Source: Mycobacterium sp. IS-836
GTDB lineage: Bacteria; Actinomycetota; Actinomycetes; Mycobacteriales; Mycobacteriaceae
NCBI RefSeq assembly: GCF_001954275.1
Contig: NZ_MBEU01000065.1
Location: 1-32,331 of the forward strand
Direction: 5' to 3'
Length of the DNA: 32,331 nt
Shown: positions 17,043-24,681 of the stretch, in pieces
How positions within the stretch are numbered: position 1 is the first letter of the stretch
How the letters are laid out: each line of letters begins with the position of its first letter
The notes under the pieces: model-generated
The model's input: the letters and a program-made list of their open reading frames with translations, nothing else
Databases searched by the model: none
What the model was told of the DNA's origin: nothing
Position numbers and translations under genes: made by a program

Positions 17043-18161
17043 ATGACCGAACACCCCGAGTCACCGCAGCGCAAGCGGATCGTGGTCTGCCTCGACGGCA
17101 CCGCCAACCAAATCGGGGCCGGCAATCTCACCAATGTCGCCAAGCTCTTCGAGCTGCTGGCGAAGGACGATCCAACCAGTCAACTGACCTACTACGACCC
17201 CGGCGTGGGTACGCTGACCCCGGCCGCCGCGCACTCGGCGCTGCATCGCACCGCGTCGCTGCTATTCGAGCAGGCATTCGGTGTAGGTTTGAAAGACAAT
17301 GTGGCACAGGCATATCGGTACTTGATGGAACATTGGCGGCCCGGCGATGCGATCTACATATTCGGGTTCAGCCGCGGCGCATATACCGCCCGCGCGCTGG
17401 CCGGGATGCTGCTGCGGCCGGGGCTGATGCGACCCGGTTCGGAGAATCTGCTGCCTTACGCGGTCGAAAAGTACGCCATCAACCGGGATTTCACTCAGAA
17501 CGAGTACGACCTCTGGGGCGAGTTTGCCCGCGCGTTCTGTTGGCGCACCGAGGGCGAACCGCTGTTTTCGACTGTGCGCCAGAACAATCCGAATCAGGTG
17601 TGGCATTACGCGGTGCCGGTGGCGTACCTGGGCCTGTGGGACACCGTCAAGGCGGCTGGCTTCCTGCGGTTCGGCACCTTGCGCTGGCCGTACACGCGCA
17701 CGCTGCCCAACGCGGCCCGCATCCGCCACGCCGTCTCGATAGACGAACGTCGCCGTCCCTACCGCGAATACCTCGTGGAACGGCACCCGCTGGGGCTCGA
17801 GGAGCGGTGGTTCGCCGGGGTGCACGCCGACGTGGGGGGCACCTTCATGCCCGACCACCGGCTCGCCACGATCGCGCTGAAGTGGATCGTCGACGGCGTC
17901 GCCCACGAGCTGGCGATCAACGCGGACGATTACCGGCAGCAGTGCGCGGTGACCGAGGACTTCGCGACCGCGCCGATCCACGACAACGGCAAACTGTGGT
18001 ACCTGGTGGGGCGGCGGCGTCGGCCGATTCCTCCCGACGCGCTGCTGCACCCGAGCGTGCTGGTGCGCCGCCGCGAAGACCCGGGATACTTGCCTAAGCT
18101 GAGCGCCGAGCAGCTACAGGCCAGCGCCGCCCAGCCGGATTGGACGACTCCAGCGTTGTAG
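17043..18161 (+). CDS. DUF2235 (Tle1-like) alpha/beta hydrolase
   Basis: The product has 372 residues and no signal peptide or transmembrane helix. It starts RIVVCLDGTANQ, as DUF2235 proteins do, then has the nucleophile elbow GFSRGAYTARALAG with Ser110. Further on are GLWDTVK with Asp200 and FAGVHADVGG with His261, consistent with a Ser-Asp-His triad. DUF2235 includes the catalytic domain of type VI secretion phospholipase effectors of the Tle1 class, but stand-alone bacterial members have mostly unknown substrates. The ATG at 17043 has a GGGAGG ribosome-binding site eight bases before it; the open frame extends upstream without a better start. It is the first gene of a tight six-gene cassette, 13 bases before the next gene. 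Confidence 0.88.
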   Translation: MTEHPESPQRKRIVVCLDGTANQIGAGNLTNVAKLFELLAKDDPTSQLTYYDPGVGTLTPAAAHSALHRTASLLFEQAFGVGLKDNVAQAYRYLMEHWRPGDAIYIFGFSRGAYTARALAGMLLRPGLMRPGSENLLPYAVEKYAINRDFTQNEYDLWGEFARAFCWRTEGEPLFSTVRQNNPNQVWHYAVPVAYLGLWDTVKAAGFLRFGTLRWPYTRTLPNAARIRHAVSIDERRRPYREYLVERHPLGLEERWFAGVHADVGGTFMPDHRLATIALKWIVDGVAHELAINADDYRQQCAVTEDFATAPIHDNGKLWYLVGRRRRPIPPDALLHPSVLVRRREDPGYLPKLSAEQLQASAAQPDWTTPAL

Positions 18162-18174
18162 AGGAGCAACTGTC

Positions 18175-18735
18175 ATGGCACTTGATTCGCTGCCCGAGCT
18201 CGACCAGTACAAAGCCGCGCCCTTCCCGCCCGGCTACCCCGACCACACCCGCACGTTCTACAGCCCCGTCGACCGCGTCCACGACGCGCTCAAGGCGTTG
18301 CTGACTTCCGCCGACAAGAGCCTCGTCGTGGCGATGTACGGCTACGACGATCCGGAGCTGAATTCGGTTCTAAAGTCCAAGCTGCAGGACGAAAAGATCT
18401 ATGTGCAGCTGACTCTCGATTCCACGCAAGCCAAGGGAGTCGCCGAGCGCGGTCTACTGGCAGAGTGGCTGAATGACAAGACCGGCAACAGCATTGCGAT
18501 CGGCCACAGCGAGAAGTCGGCGATCATGCATTTGAAGATGGTGATCATCGACGGGGTCGATGTCGTCACGGGCTCCACGAATTGGTCCCAGGGCGGAGAG
18601 ACCAGGCAGGACAACCAGCTCACCGTCATCCGCGACCCACTGGTCTGCGCGGAAGCCCGCTCGCGGATCGACATCATCCACGACGACATGCTCAAGCAGA
18701 TGGCCGCCAAGGCACAATCCGGAACCACGCACTAG
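18175..18735 (+). CDS. Single-domain phospholipase D-like (HKD) protein
   Basis: The product has 186 residues. One HKD motif is present, HLKMVIID, with His119, Lys121 and Asp126, followed by the typical GSTNWS segment (133-138) and a downstream DNQ. Two-domain phospholipases D carry two such motifs; proteins with one usually dimerise to build the active site, as in Nuc-type nucleases and mitochondrial Zucchini/PLD6. There is no signal peptide, so it should act in the cytoplasm unless exported by another route. A GAGGAG ribosome-binding site lies before the start. Whether the substrate is nucleic acid or phospholipid cannot be told. It is the second gene of the cassette. Confidence 0.87.
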   Translation: MALDSLPELDQYKAAPFPPGYPDHTRTFYSPVDRVHDALKALLTSADKSLVVAMYGYDDPELNSVLKSKLQDEKIYVQLTLDSTQAKGVAERGLLAEWLNDKTGNSIAIGHSEKSAIMHLKMVIIDGVDVVTGSTNWSQGGETRQDNQLTVIRDPLVCAEARSRIDIIHDDMLKQMAAKAQSGTTH

Positions 18736-18745
18736 AGGGGGCGAG

Positions 18746-19261
18746 ATGGAAACGTGGGACGCGATCCGCGCCCGGCGCAACGTCCGGCAATACACGCCGG
18801 AACCGGTGCCGGAGGCCGACCTGAACCGGATCGCCGAGGCCGGATGGCGGGCGCCGTCGGCGAAAAACCGTCAGCCGTGGGACTTCGTCATCGTCACCGA
18901 CCCGACTCAACTCAAGGAGCTTTCCACGGTCTGGATGGGCGCCGGTCACATCGCCGCGGCCGCGGCCGCGATCGTCATCGTGGTGCCGGTGCCGCCGGAC
19001 GAGCGCCGGCTGGTGACGGACAACTACGACGTCGGCCAGGCGACGATGGCGATGATGATCGCGGCCACCGACCTGGGGATCGGCACCGGCCATTCGTCGG
19101 TGGGGGATCAGGAGAAGGCGCGCGCCATCCTGGGCGTCCCGGACGACCACCTGGTGGCCTTCATGCTCGGCGTCGGTTATCCCGCCGACCGGCCCCTTGC
19201 ACCGATCCGCAAACCGAATCGGCGCCCCTTCGACGAGGTGGTCCACCGTGGCCGCTGGTGA
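18746..19261 (+). CDS. Nitroreductase-family flavoprotein
   Basis: The product has 171 residues, in the range of short nitroreductases. It begins with the family opening AIRARRNVRQYTPEPV, including the Arg pair that contacts FMN phosphate. The APSAKNRQPWDFVIV segment follows (about residues 32-46), then the helix MAMMIAATDLGIGT and the phosphate-site GVPDDHLVAFMLGVGYP. Such enzymes are FMN-dependent NAD(P)H oxidoreductases with varied substrates. The ATG at 18746 is preceded by GGGGGCGAG. The 3' end overlaps the next gene by 14 bases. Substrate cannot be inferred from sequence, and its place between hydrolase genes is unusual. Confidence 0.87.
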   Translation: METWDAIRARRNVRQYTPEPVPEADLNRIAEAGWRAPSAKNRQPWDFVIVTDPTQLKELSTVWMGAGHIAAAAAAIVIVVPVPPDERRLVTDNYDVGQATMAMMIAATDLGIGTGHSSVGDQEKARAILGVPDDHLVAFMLGVGYPADRPLAPIRKPNRRPFDEVVHRGRW

Positions 19262-20021
19262 ACCGGTTACTGCCGACGCGCGCAAGGGCGAATACGGATA
19301 CGACGGCTCGTTTCATACCATCTCGGCACGAGCCCAATTAGCCGGCGTCGCAGCCACTTCCGCTGCCCTGCTCGCGGGCGCCGGCTTCGCGCTGGCCCGC
19401 GGTAACCGCTTGGCGGCGTCGCTCGCGGCCGCGTCGGCCGTCGAGATTCTCGCGACGGCCGCCTCCTACATCTACGCGACGAGATCGGGCAAGTTTCGCG
19501 TCTGGGACGACGTGTTGGACAACCTACGACTGCGCGGGGACGAAACGTTGCTCGACCTCGGGTGTGGGCGGGGCGCGGTGTTGCTGGCCGCGGCCAAGCG
19601 ACTGCCGCAGGGCCGCGCGGTGGGCGTCGACCTGTGGCGGGCCGATCAGACCGAAAACTCCCAGGAGGCAACGTTATCCAACGCGGCCCTGGAAAGCGTC
19701 GCCGAGCGCGTCGAGGTGTACACCGCCGACATGACCGCCCTGCCGTTGGGCGACGAGAGCGTCGACGTGATCGTGAGCAGCCTGGCGATCCACAACATTC
19801 CGAAACGCGCCGGCCGGCGACAGGCCTTGGACGAAGCGGTTCGGGTGTTGCGGCCGGGCGGCCGCCTGGCCATTGCCGACCTGTGGGAGACCCGTCACCA
19901 CGCCGCGCGCTTGCGCGAGCTGGGCTGGCTCGACGTACGGCGTCGCAACCTGGGGTGGCGCATGTGGTACGGCGGGCCGTGGTTCTCCACCCGCTTGGTC
20001 ACCGCAACGAAGCCCGGCTAG
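19248..20021 (+). CDS. Membrane-anchored class I SAM methyltransferase
   Basis: The product has 257 residues. Two hydrophobic segments near the N-terminus (about residues 28-48 and 52-76) precede a Rossmann-type methyltransferase domain. That domain has motif I LLDLGCGRGAVLLAA (about 104-118), a VGVDLWRADQ acidic loop, and the post-motif segment VIVSSLAIHNIPKR. The GTG at 19248 is chosen because GAGGTGG lies six bases before it, giving a 14-base overlap with the nitroreductase gene and likely coupling. The membrane anchor suggests a hydrophobic substrate such as a lipid or quinone-like compound, but this is inference. It is the fourth gene of the cassette. Confidence 0.82.
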   Translation: MAAGEPVTADARKGEYGYDGSFHTISARAQLAGVAATSAALLAGAGFALARGNRLAASLAAASAVEILATAASYIYATRSGKFRVWDDVLDNLRLRGDETLLDLGCGRGAVLLAAAKRLPQGRAVGVDLWRADQTENSQEATLSNAALESVAERVEVYTADMTALPLGDESVDVIVSSLAIHNIPKRAGRRQALDEAVRVLRPGGRLAIADLWETRHHAARLRELGWLDVRRRNLGWRMWYGGPWFSTRLVTATKPG

Positions 20022-20033
20022 GTCCGGCGGTGC

Positions 20034-20501
20034 ATGCTGGGACGCATGACGAGAAACGAAGTCACCGAGCAGATCGTCGTTGCCCGCCTCGCGCGCGGCC
20101 TAACGTGGCAGGAGCTGGCGGATGCTATCGGCCGGCCGGTCGTGTGGACGACGTCAGCATTGCTTGGTCAGCACCCCATCCCCGTCGAACTCGGCAAGGT
20201 CTTGGTCGAGATGCTGGGTCTCGACGAGTCGGCGGTAGCCGTGCTGGCCGCCCCGCCCATGCGTGGCGGACTGCCTACGACGGTGCCGACCGACCCCACC
20301 ATCTACCGGTTCTACGAAGCGCTTCAGGTGTACGGCGGCGCCATCAAGGAATTGATTCACGAGCGGTTCGGCGACGGCATCATGAGCGCGATCAACTTCA
20401 GCGTCGACCTGCAAAAGAAGCCGCACCCGTCGGGCGACCGCGTGGTGGTGACATTCGACGGGAAATTCCTTCCCTACGACTGGGTTTCGGCGGAGAACTA
20501 A
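20034..20501 (+). CDS. cynS: Cyanate hydratase (cyanase)
   Basis: The product has up to 155 residues, the normal cyanase length. Cyanase converts cyanate and bicarbonate to ammonia and carbon dioxide. The catalytic residues known from the E. coli enzyme are present: Arg92 and Glu95 in YRFYE, and Ser118 in MSAINF, in the segment DPTIYRFYEALQVYGGAIKE and following. The N-terminal part is a helix-turn-helix-like bundle as in the family. The start may instead be the ATG at 20046, giving 151 residues; both have weak ribosome-binding sites. The stop overlaps the patatin gene start (TAATG). No cynT carbonic anhydrase, cyanate transporter or cynR regulator is beside it, so its partnership with lipolytic-type genes is odd. 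Confidence 0.92.
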   Translation: MLGRMTRNEVTEQIVVARLARGLTWQELADAIGRPVVWTTSALLGQHPIPVELGKVLVEMLGLDESAVAVLAAPPMRGGLPTTVPTDPTIYRFYEALQVYGGAIKELIHERFGDGIMSAINFSVDLQKKPHPSGDRVVVTFDGKFLPYDWVSAEN

Positions 20502-21514
20502 TGGCGGTCAAGGCAGCACAGCCGAAATCGGTGGATCTGGTGCTCTCCGGTGGTGGCGTGAAGTTCATCGGTCTGGTGGGCGCCATCGTCGCGCTGATGG
20601 ATGCCGGCTATTCGATCAAGCGGATCTCGGGTGTGTCGGCCGGCTCGGTGGTTGCGGCGATCTTGGCGGCCGGGTCCACAGGCGGCCAGCTGAGCAGCGC
20701 GGACATGAAGGAACTCGCCTTCTCGGTGCCGCTGCACCAGTGGCGCGATGCGGGGCCGGTCCCCTTTCTCGGTGCCGCGTGGGGACTGGTGCGGGACACG
20801 AGCATGTACCGCGGCGACGTTGCCTACGACTGGATTCGCAGCGAGCTGAAGAACCTGGGCGTCACCTCCTTCGGCGATCTGGTCCTCGCCGAGGACCACC
20901 CGGTCGAGGGATGGCAATACAAGCTGGTGGTCACCGTCGCCGACCTGACCGCGGCGCAATTGGTGCGGCTGCCGTGGGATTACCGGCGGCTCTACGGGCT
21001 AGACCCCGACGAGCAGCCGGTCGCCGAGGCGGTGCGCGCTTCGATGGCGATCCCGTTCTTCTACCGCCCGGTCAAGCTGACGAGCGCGAGCGGCGAGACG
21101 TCGACCCTGGTCGACGGCGGTGTGCTCTCGAACTTCCCGATCGACACCTTCGACCGGCCGGACGGCAAACCGCCACGATGGCCCACGTTCGGGATCACGG
21201 TGCTGCCGAGGCTCAACGAGGGCATCCTCGCGGTGATGCCCGCGCTGAAACCCCTGCGCTTCTTCGAACAGACGGCGTTGTTGGAAAGCCTGCTCACCAC
21301 GATGCTGGCCGGCCACGACCAGACGCACCTCAACCGGCCGTGGGTCGCCGCCCGCGCGATCCCGGTCGAGTCGACCAACGTGGGCGTGCTCGACTTCGAC
21401 GTCGCGCCCGGGCGCCTCGAAGAGCTCTACGACAGGGGTTACGAGGCGGCGCAAGAGTTTCTGACGACGTGGGACTGGACCGCGTATCTCAAGCGCTTCC
21501 GCTGGGCCGGTTGA
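20501..21514 (+). CDS. Patatin-like phospholipase
   Basis: The product has 337 residues. The patatin signature is complete: a glycine-rich oxyanion loop SGGGVK (residues 16-21), the nucleophile elbow GVSAG with Ser46, and the catalytic Asp205 in VDGG. There is no signal peptide, so it is probably a cytoplasmic or peripheral-membrane lipid acyl hydrolase. The ATG at 20501 overlaps the cyanase stop by one base; the open frame extends far upstream but is antisense-like there and covers cynS and the methyltransferase in other frames. It is the last gene of the cassette, followed by a 20-base palindrome. Confidence 0.88.
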   Translation: MAVKAAQPKSVDLVLSGGGVKFIGLVGAIVALMDAGYSIKRISGVSAGSVVAAILAAGSTGGQLSSADMKELAFSVPLHQWRDAGPVPFLGAAWGLVRDTSMYRGDVAYDWIRSELKNLGVTSFGDLVLAEDHPVEGWQYKLVVTVADLTAAQLVRLPWDYRRLYGLDPDEQPVAEAVRASMAIPFFYRPVKLTSASGETSTLVDGGVLSNFPIDTFDRPDGKPPRWPTFGITVLPRLNEGILAVMPALKPLRFFEQTALLESLLTTMLAGHDQTHLNRPWVAARAIPVESTNVGVLDFDVAPGRLEELYDRGYEAAQEFLTTWDWTAYLKRFRWAG

Positions 21515-21613
21515 CCGCCACCCTTTCGGGCCGAATGGCCTGGTCACGGGGTGAAGTGACGGCATCGCGCAAACGTGTCAGACTTCCGAATGGAGGAGGC
21601 GACATGAGGGGAG

Positions 21614-21633
21614 GCGGTTGCCCGGGCAACCGC
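21614..21633. terminator. Perfect 20-base palindrome between convergent genes, probable terminator
   Basis: GCGGTTGCCCGGGCAACCGC is a perfect palindrome. As RNA it forms an 8-base-pair stem with a CCGG loop. It lies 100 bases after the patatin stop (+) and 46 bases before the stop of the small helical protein gene (-), so it can serve both convergent transcripts. There is no T-tract. A protein-binding site is the alternative. Confidence 0.55.
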
Positions 21634-21678
21634 ATCGCCTTCTCCACCAAACTGAATCATGTTGCATCGCGCCAACTT

Positions 21679-22158
21679 TCAGCTGGTCAACGCCTGCGGC
21701 GAGAGTTCCTTCAGCATGGCGTTGGCCCAGCGCATCTGGCGTAGCGTCTCGGGGTGGCAGCGCGAGGTCAGGCCCACCAATTCCTCGTCGTGGGCGGCCT
21801 GCGCGGCTTGACCGAGCAGTTCCCAGTCCAGCGACGTTCCGGCGGCCAGCCGATGTACCCGCCGCAGGTCGGCCAATAGCACCAGCGCCGGCTCGGCTCG
21901 GTGGCGCAACATGTCGCTGATCCGTGCCTGCACAACGCCCGTCAGCGAGCTGGTCCAGGGGCGGGCGGTCAGCCGCAGACCGTAGTTTCGGCCGTGACGG
22001 GCCAATTTCTCCAGATGGTCCTGCGACCATCCCGCCAGATCCCGAGCCAGGTGCGAGACGTCCTGGTCGCTGTGGTGGCGCGCGGCCACGACGTTGAGTT
22101 CATGCGCGAGTTTGCGTTCCGAGCGATGCAGCTCGCGAAGCGCCAGCTTGAGCTTCAT
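21679..22158 (-). CDS. Small all-helical protein coupled to the molybdopterin oxidoreductase
   Basis: The product has 159 residues with no signal or membrane segment. It is predicted all-helical and rich in Arg, His, Leu and Glu. The N-terminal half (LRELHRSERKLAHEL, then ARDLAGWSQDHLEKLARHGRNYG) has the spacing of Glu/Asp and His seen in ferritin-like helical bundles such as the YciE/DUF892 type. This is a resemblance only and I do not claim family membership. Its start overlaps the stop of the upstream oxidoreductase gene by four bases on the minus strand, so the two proteins are almost certainly made together. A chaperone, electron-transfer or metal-handling partner is plausible. Confidence 0.78.
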   Translation of the reverse strand: MKLKLALRELHRSERKLAHELNVVAARHHSDQDVSHLARDLAGWSQDHLEKLARHGRNYGLRLTARPWTSSLTGVVQARISDMLRHRAEPALVLLADLRRVHRLAAGTSLDWELLGQAAQAAHDEELVGLTSRCHPETLRQMRWANAMLKELSPQALTS

Positions 22159-24620
22159 GATCCGTCGACCAGCACTTCGCCCGACTGAGCCGCAATTCCG
22201 CCCTCGGTCGCCGGCGCCGCGCCGTTGACCGGCGCCGACGCCGTCGTGGTCGGCGCATAGCAGACATTGCCCGGAAGACGTCCGCGCGATCGGCTCTTCA
22301 CCAGCTGCGCGGCGGCGGTCTTGTAGATGGGCTGCTTGGACACCGGATCCCAATCGGTGAGGGTGAGCTCGTTGCCGGCGCGGTGGTGACCCCGGCGATG
22401 ACCATCGTTGTCGCCGGTATCCCAGTAGCCGTAGTGGAACGGCACAAACAACACTCCCTCGCGGATACCGCTGATCCGGGCGGCGCAGGCGATCGTGCCG
22501 CGCGGCGTGCTGACCTCGACGCGATCGCCCTCGGTAAGGCCGAGGCGGCGGGCATCCGGTTCTGAGACTTCCACCCACACCTCCGGCGCGGCTTGCTGCA
22601 ATTGCGGTGCCCGGGCGGTTTTGGTGCGGGTGTGGAAGTGATACAGGGTGCGGCCGGTGATCAACGCGAACGGATAGTTCGACGTCGGCCGCTCGTGCGC
22701 TGGAATATATTGTGCGGCTTTGATTATGGCTTTGCCGTCCGGGTTCATCGCCCGGTATTCGGTGGGCTCCAGCGGCGCGCCGGTGATCAGATCCTTGCCG
22801 TACGCTTCGCAGTAGTCCGGCGTGGCCCAGAACTTCCCGTCGGCATACAGCCGCTCGGTGCCGTCGGGATGGTCAGCGTTGCAGGGCCATTGGATTCCAC
22901 TGCCGCCGCGTAGCTTCGCATACGTCAGGCCGGTGTAATCGCAGGGCCGGCCGGCGCTGCATTTCTTCCAGGCCTCGAACGCCGACTCGGCATCCGTCCA
23001 CGCCGGAAGCGGCCGGCCGTCCTTGTCGCGGAAGTCCATTCGCCGTGCATAGTCGAGGAAGATGTCGAGGTCGCTGCGCGCGGAACCCGGTGGCTCCACG
23101 GCCTTTTCGGAGAGGTGTACGGTGCGGTCGGCGTTGGTGAACGTGCCGGTCTTTTCGCCCCACGCGGCGGCGGGCAGCACGACATCGGCGAGCTCGGCCG
23201 TCTCCGTGAGGAAGATGTCCTGGACTATCAGGAACAACCGCTGCTGGGCCAGGATCGTCCGCACGCGCGCCAGCTCCGGCAGCGACACCGCGGGATTGGT
23301 CGCCGTGACCCACAGCATGCGCAGCGTGCCTTCCTCGGCGTAGCGGAACATCTGCATCGCATGCGTCGGCGGCGCGTAGTGCGGGATTTGTTGCACCTCA
23401 AGGTTCCACAATTCGGCGAGGTCGGCGACGTGGTCGTCGTTGGCCCAATTGCGGAACCCGGCCAGGTCTCCGTCGGCTCCGCATTCGCGAGTGTTTTGCG
23501 CTGTCGGCTGCCCATTCATCTGCAGCACGCCGCATCCCGGCTTGCCCAGCATGCCCCGCACCAAGTGAATGTTGTTGACCTGCACGGCGGCCGCCGTGGC
23601 CTGATGGGATTGGTAGAAGCCCTGCAACACGGTGGACAACAATCGTTCGGCTGTGCCCAGAAGGCGCGCCGCGTGCCGGATGTCGTCGGCGTCGACGTCG
23701 CAAATCGCGGCGGCCCGCTCCGGACCGAAATCTGAGACCCGCTGCCGCAACTCGTCGAAACCCACTGTGTGCGTGCGGATGTAGTCGTGGTCGAGCCAGT
23801 CGCGGGCGATGATCTCGTGCAGCAGGCCGTTCATCAGTGCCACGTTCGTTCCCGGCAGCGGCGCCAGGTGGACGGTGGCCTTGCTCGCCACCGGCGTACG
23901 CCGCGGGTCCACGCACACGATGGCCGGCGGCGCGGCGCCCGCGAGCCGGTCGAGCATTCGCGCCCACAGCACCGTCTGCGTTTCGGCGACGTTGTGTCCG
24001 AACAGCGCAATGACGTCGGCGTGATCGACGTCGGTGTAGGAGCCGGGCTGTCCGTCGCTGCCGAACGATTCCTTCAGCGCTTCAGCGGCTGTCGCCGTGC
24101 ACAGCCGCGTATTGCCGTCGACGTGGTTGGTGCCGATCGCGCCGTGAGCAATCACACCCTGGGTGTAGTACTCCTCCAAGAAGAGTTGTCCGGAGGTGTA
24201 GAAGCCGATCGACCCGGGGCCTTGCGCGTCGAGCAGCTGTCGGGTGCGCGCCACGATCCGGTCCATGGCGGTGTCCCACTCACAGGGCCGCAGTTCGCCG
24301 TCGGTGCGAATCAGGGGAGTGGTGAGTCGGTCTCGGGATGCGTTGGCCTGCCAGCCGAATAGGTCCTTGGGATCCAGCCGTCCACGGTTGACGCGGTCTA
24401 TCGGACGCCCCCGGACGCCGACGATGCGCCCGTCCTTGACGGCGATGTCGAGTCCGTCGCCGTTGGAGTGCAGCACCGCCGCCGATTGCACCCACTGGTC
24501 CACCGACTCGGGGCTGATGTCACCCGCCAGGTAATCGTCGACGCGCAAAGGCCACGGCTGGCCCGGCTCGTACGGCGTCCGCCTGCCCCACGGGTGTGCG
24601 ATTCGGTCGGTTGCCACCAC
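22155..24620 (-). CDS. Molybdopterin oxidoreductase lacking the N-terminal Fe-S cysteines
   Basis: The product has 821 residues with the layout of formate dehydrogenase/NapA-type enzymes: an N-terminal domain, the molybdopterin domains, and a C-terminal dinucleotide-binding domain (about residues 640-770) with ALITGRTLYHFHTRTKTAR. The N-terminal motif that should read CxxCxxxC is AVLHSNGD: Ala48, His51 and Asp55 stand where the three cysteines would be, while surrounding residues (VQSA and GLDIAVKDGRIVGVRGR) are kept. The likely molybdenum ligand Cys174 (NTRLCTATAAEA) is intact, as in assimilatory and periplasmic nitrate reductases. It has no Tat signal. The GTG start at 24620 is uncertain. 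The downstream gene overlaps it. The substrate is unknown. Confidence 0.87.
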   Translation of the reverse strand: MVATDRIAHPWGRRTPYEPGQPWPLRVDDYLAGDISPESVDQWVQSAAVLHSNGDGLDIAVKDGRIVGVRGRPIDRVNRGRLDPKDLFGWQANASRDRLTTPLIRTDGELRPCEWDTAMDRIVARTRQLLDAQGPGSIGFYTSGQLFLEEYYTQGVIAHGAIGTNHVDGNTRLCTATAAEALKESFGSDGQPGSYTDVDHADVIALFGHNVAETQTVLWARMLDRLAGAAPPAIVCVDPRRTPVASKATVHLAPLPGTNVALMNGLLHEIIARDWLDHDYIRTHTVGFDELRQRVSDFGPERAAAICDVDADDIRHAARLLGTAERLLSTVLQGFYQSHQATAAAVQVNNIHLVRGMLGKPGCGVLQMNGQPTAQNTRECGADGDLAGFRNWANDDHVADLAELWNLEVQQIPHYAPPTHAMQMFRYAEEGTLRMLWVTATNPAVSLPELARVRTILAQQRLFLIVQDIFLTETAELADVVLPAAAWGEKTGTFTNADRTVHLSEKAVEPPGSARSDLDIFLDYARRMDFRDKDGRPLPAWTDAESAFEAWKKCSAGRPCDYTGLTYAKLRGGSGIQWPCNADHPDGTERLYADGKFWATPDYCEAYGKDLITGAPLEPTEYRAMNPDGKAIIKAAQYIPAHERPTSNYPFALITGRTLYHFHTRTKTARAPQLQQAAPEVWVEVSEPDARRLGLTEGDRVEVSTPRGTIACAARISGIREGVLFVPFHYGYWDTGDNDGHRRGHHRAGNELTLTDWDPVSKQPIYKTAAAQLVKSRSRGRLPGNVCYAPTTTASAPVNGAAPATEGGIAAQSGEVLVDGS

Positions 24621-24681
24621 CCGTGAGGCGTACCCGGGGGTGACTGTTCAAAACCGCTGCGGCGGACGGTCGGACGCCGAA

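Noticed and set aside
19562..20500. N-terminal extension of the patatin open frame
   Set aside because: It runs in another frame through the methyltransferase and cynS genes, with antisense-like composition; the patatin start overlapping the cynS stop is well supported.
17043..21514. The six-gene cassette as a CBASS-type or type VI secretion island
   Set aside because: No CD-NTase, Cap-type sensor, VgrG, PAAR, immunity or secretion-apparatus gene is present, and the patatin alone is not enough.
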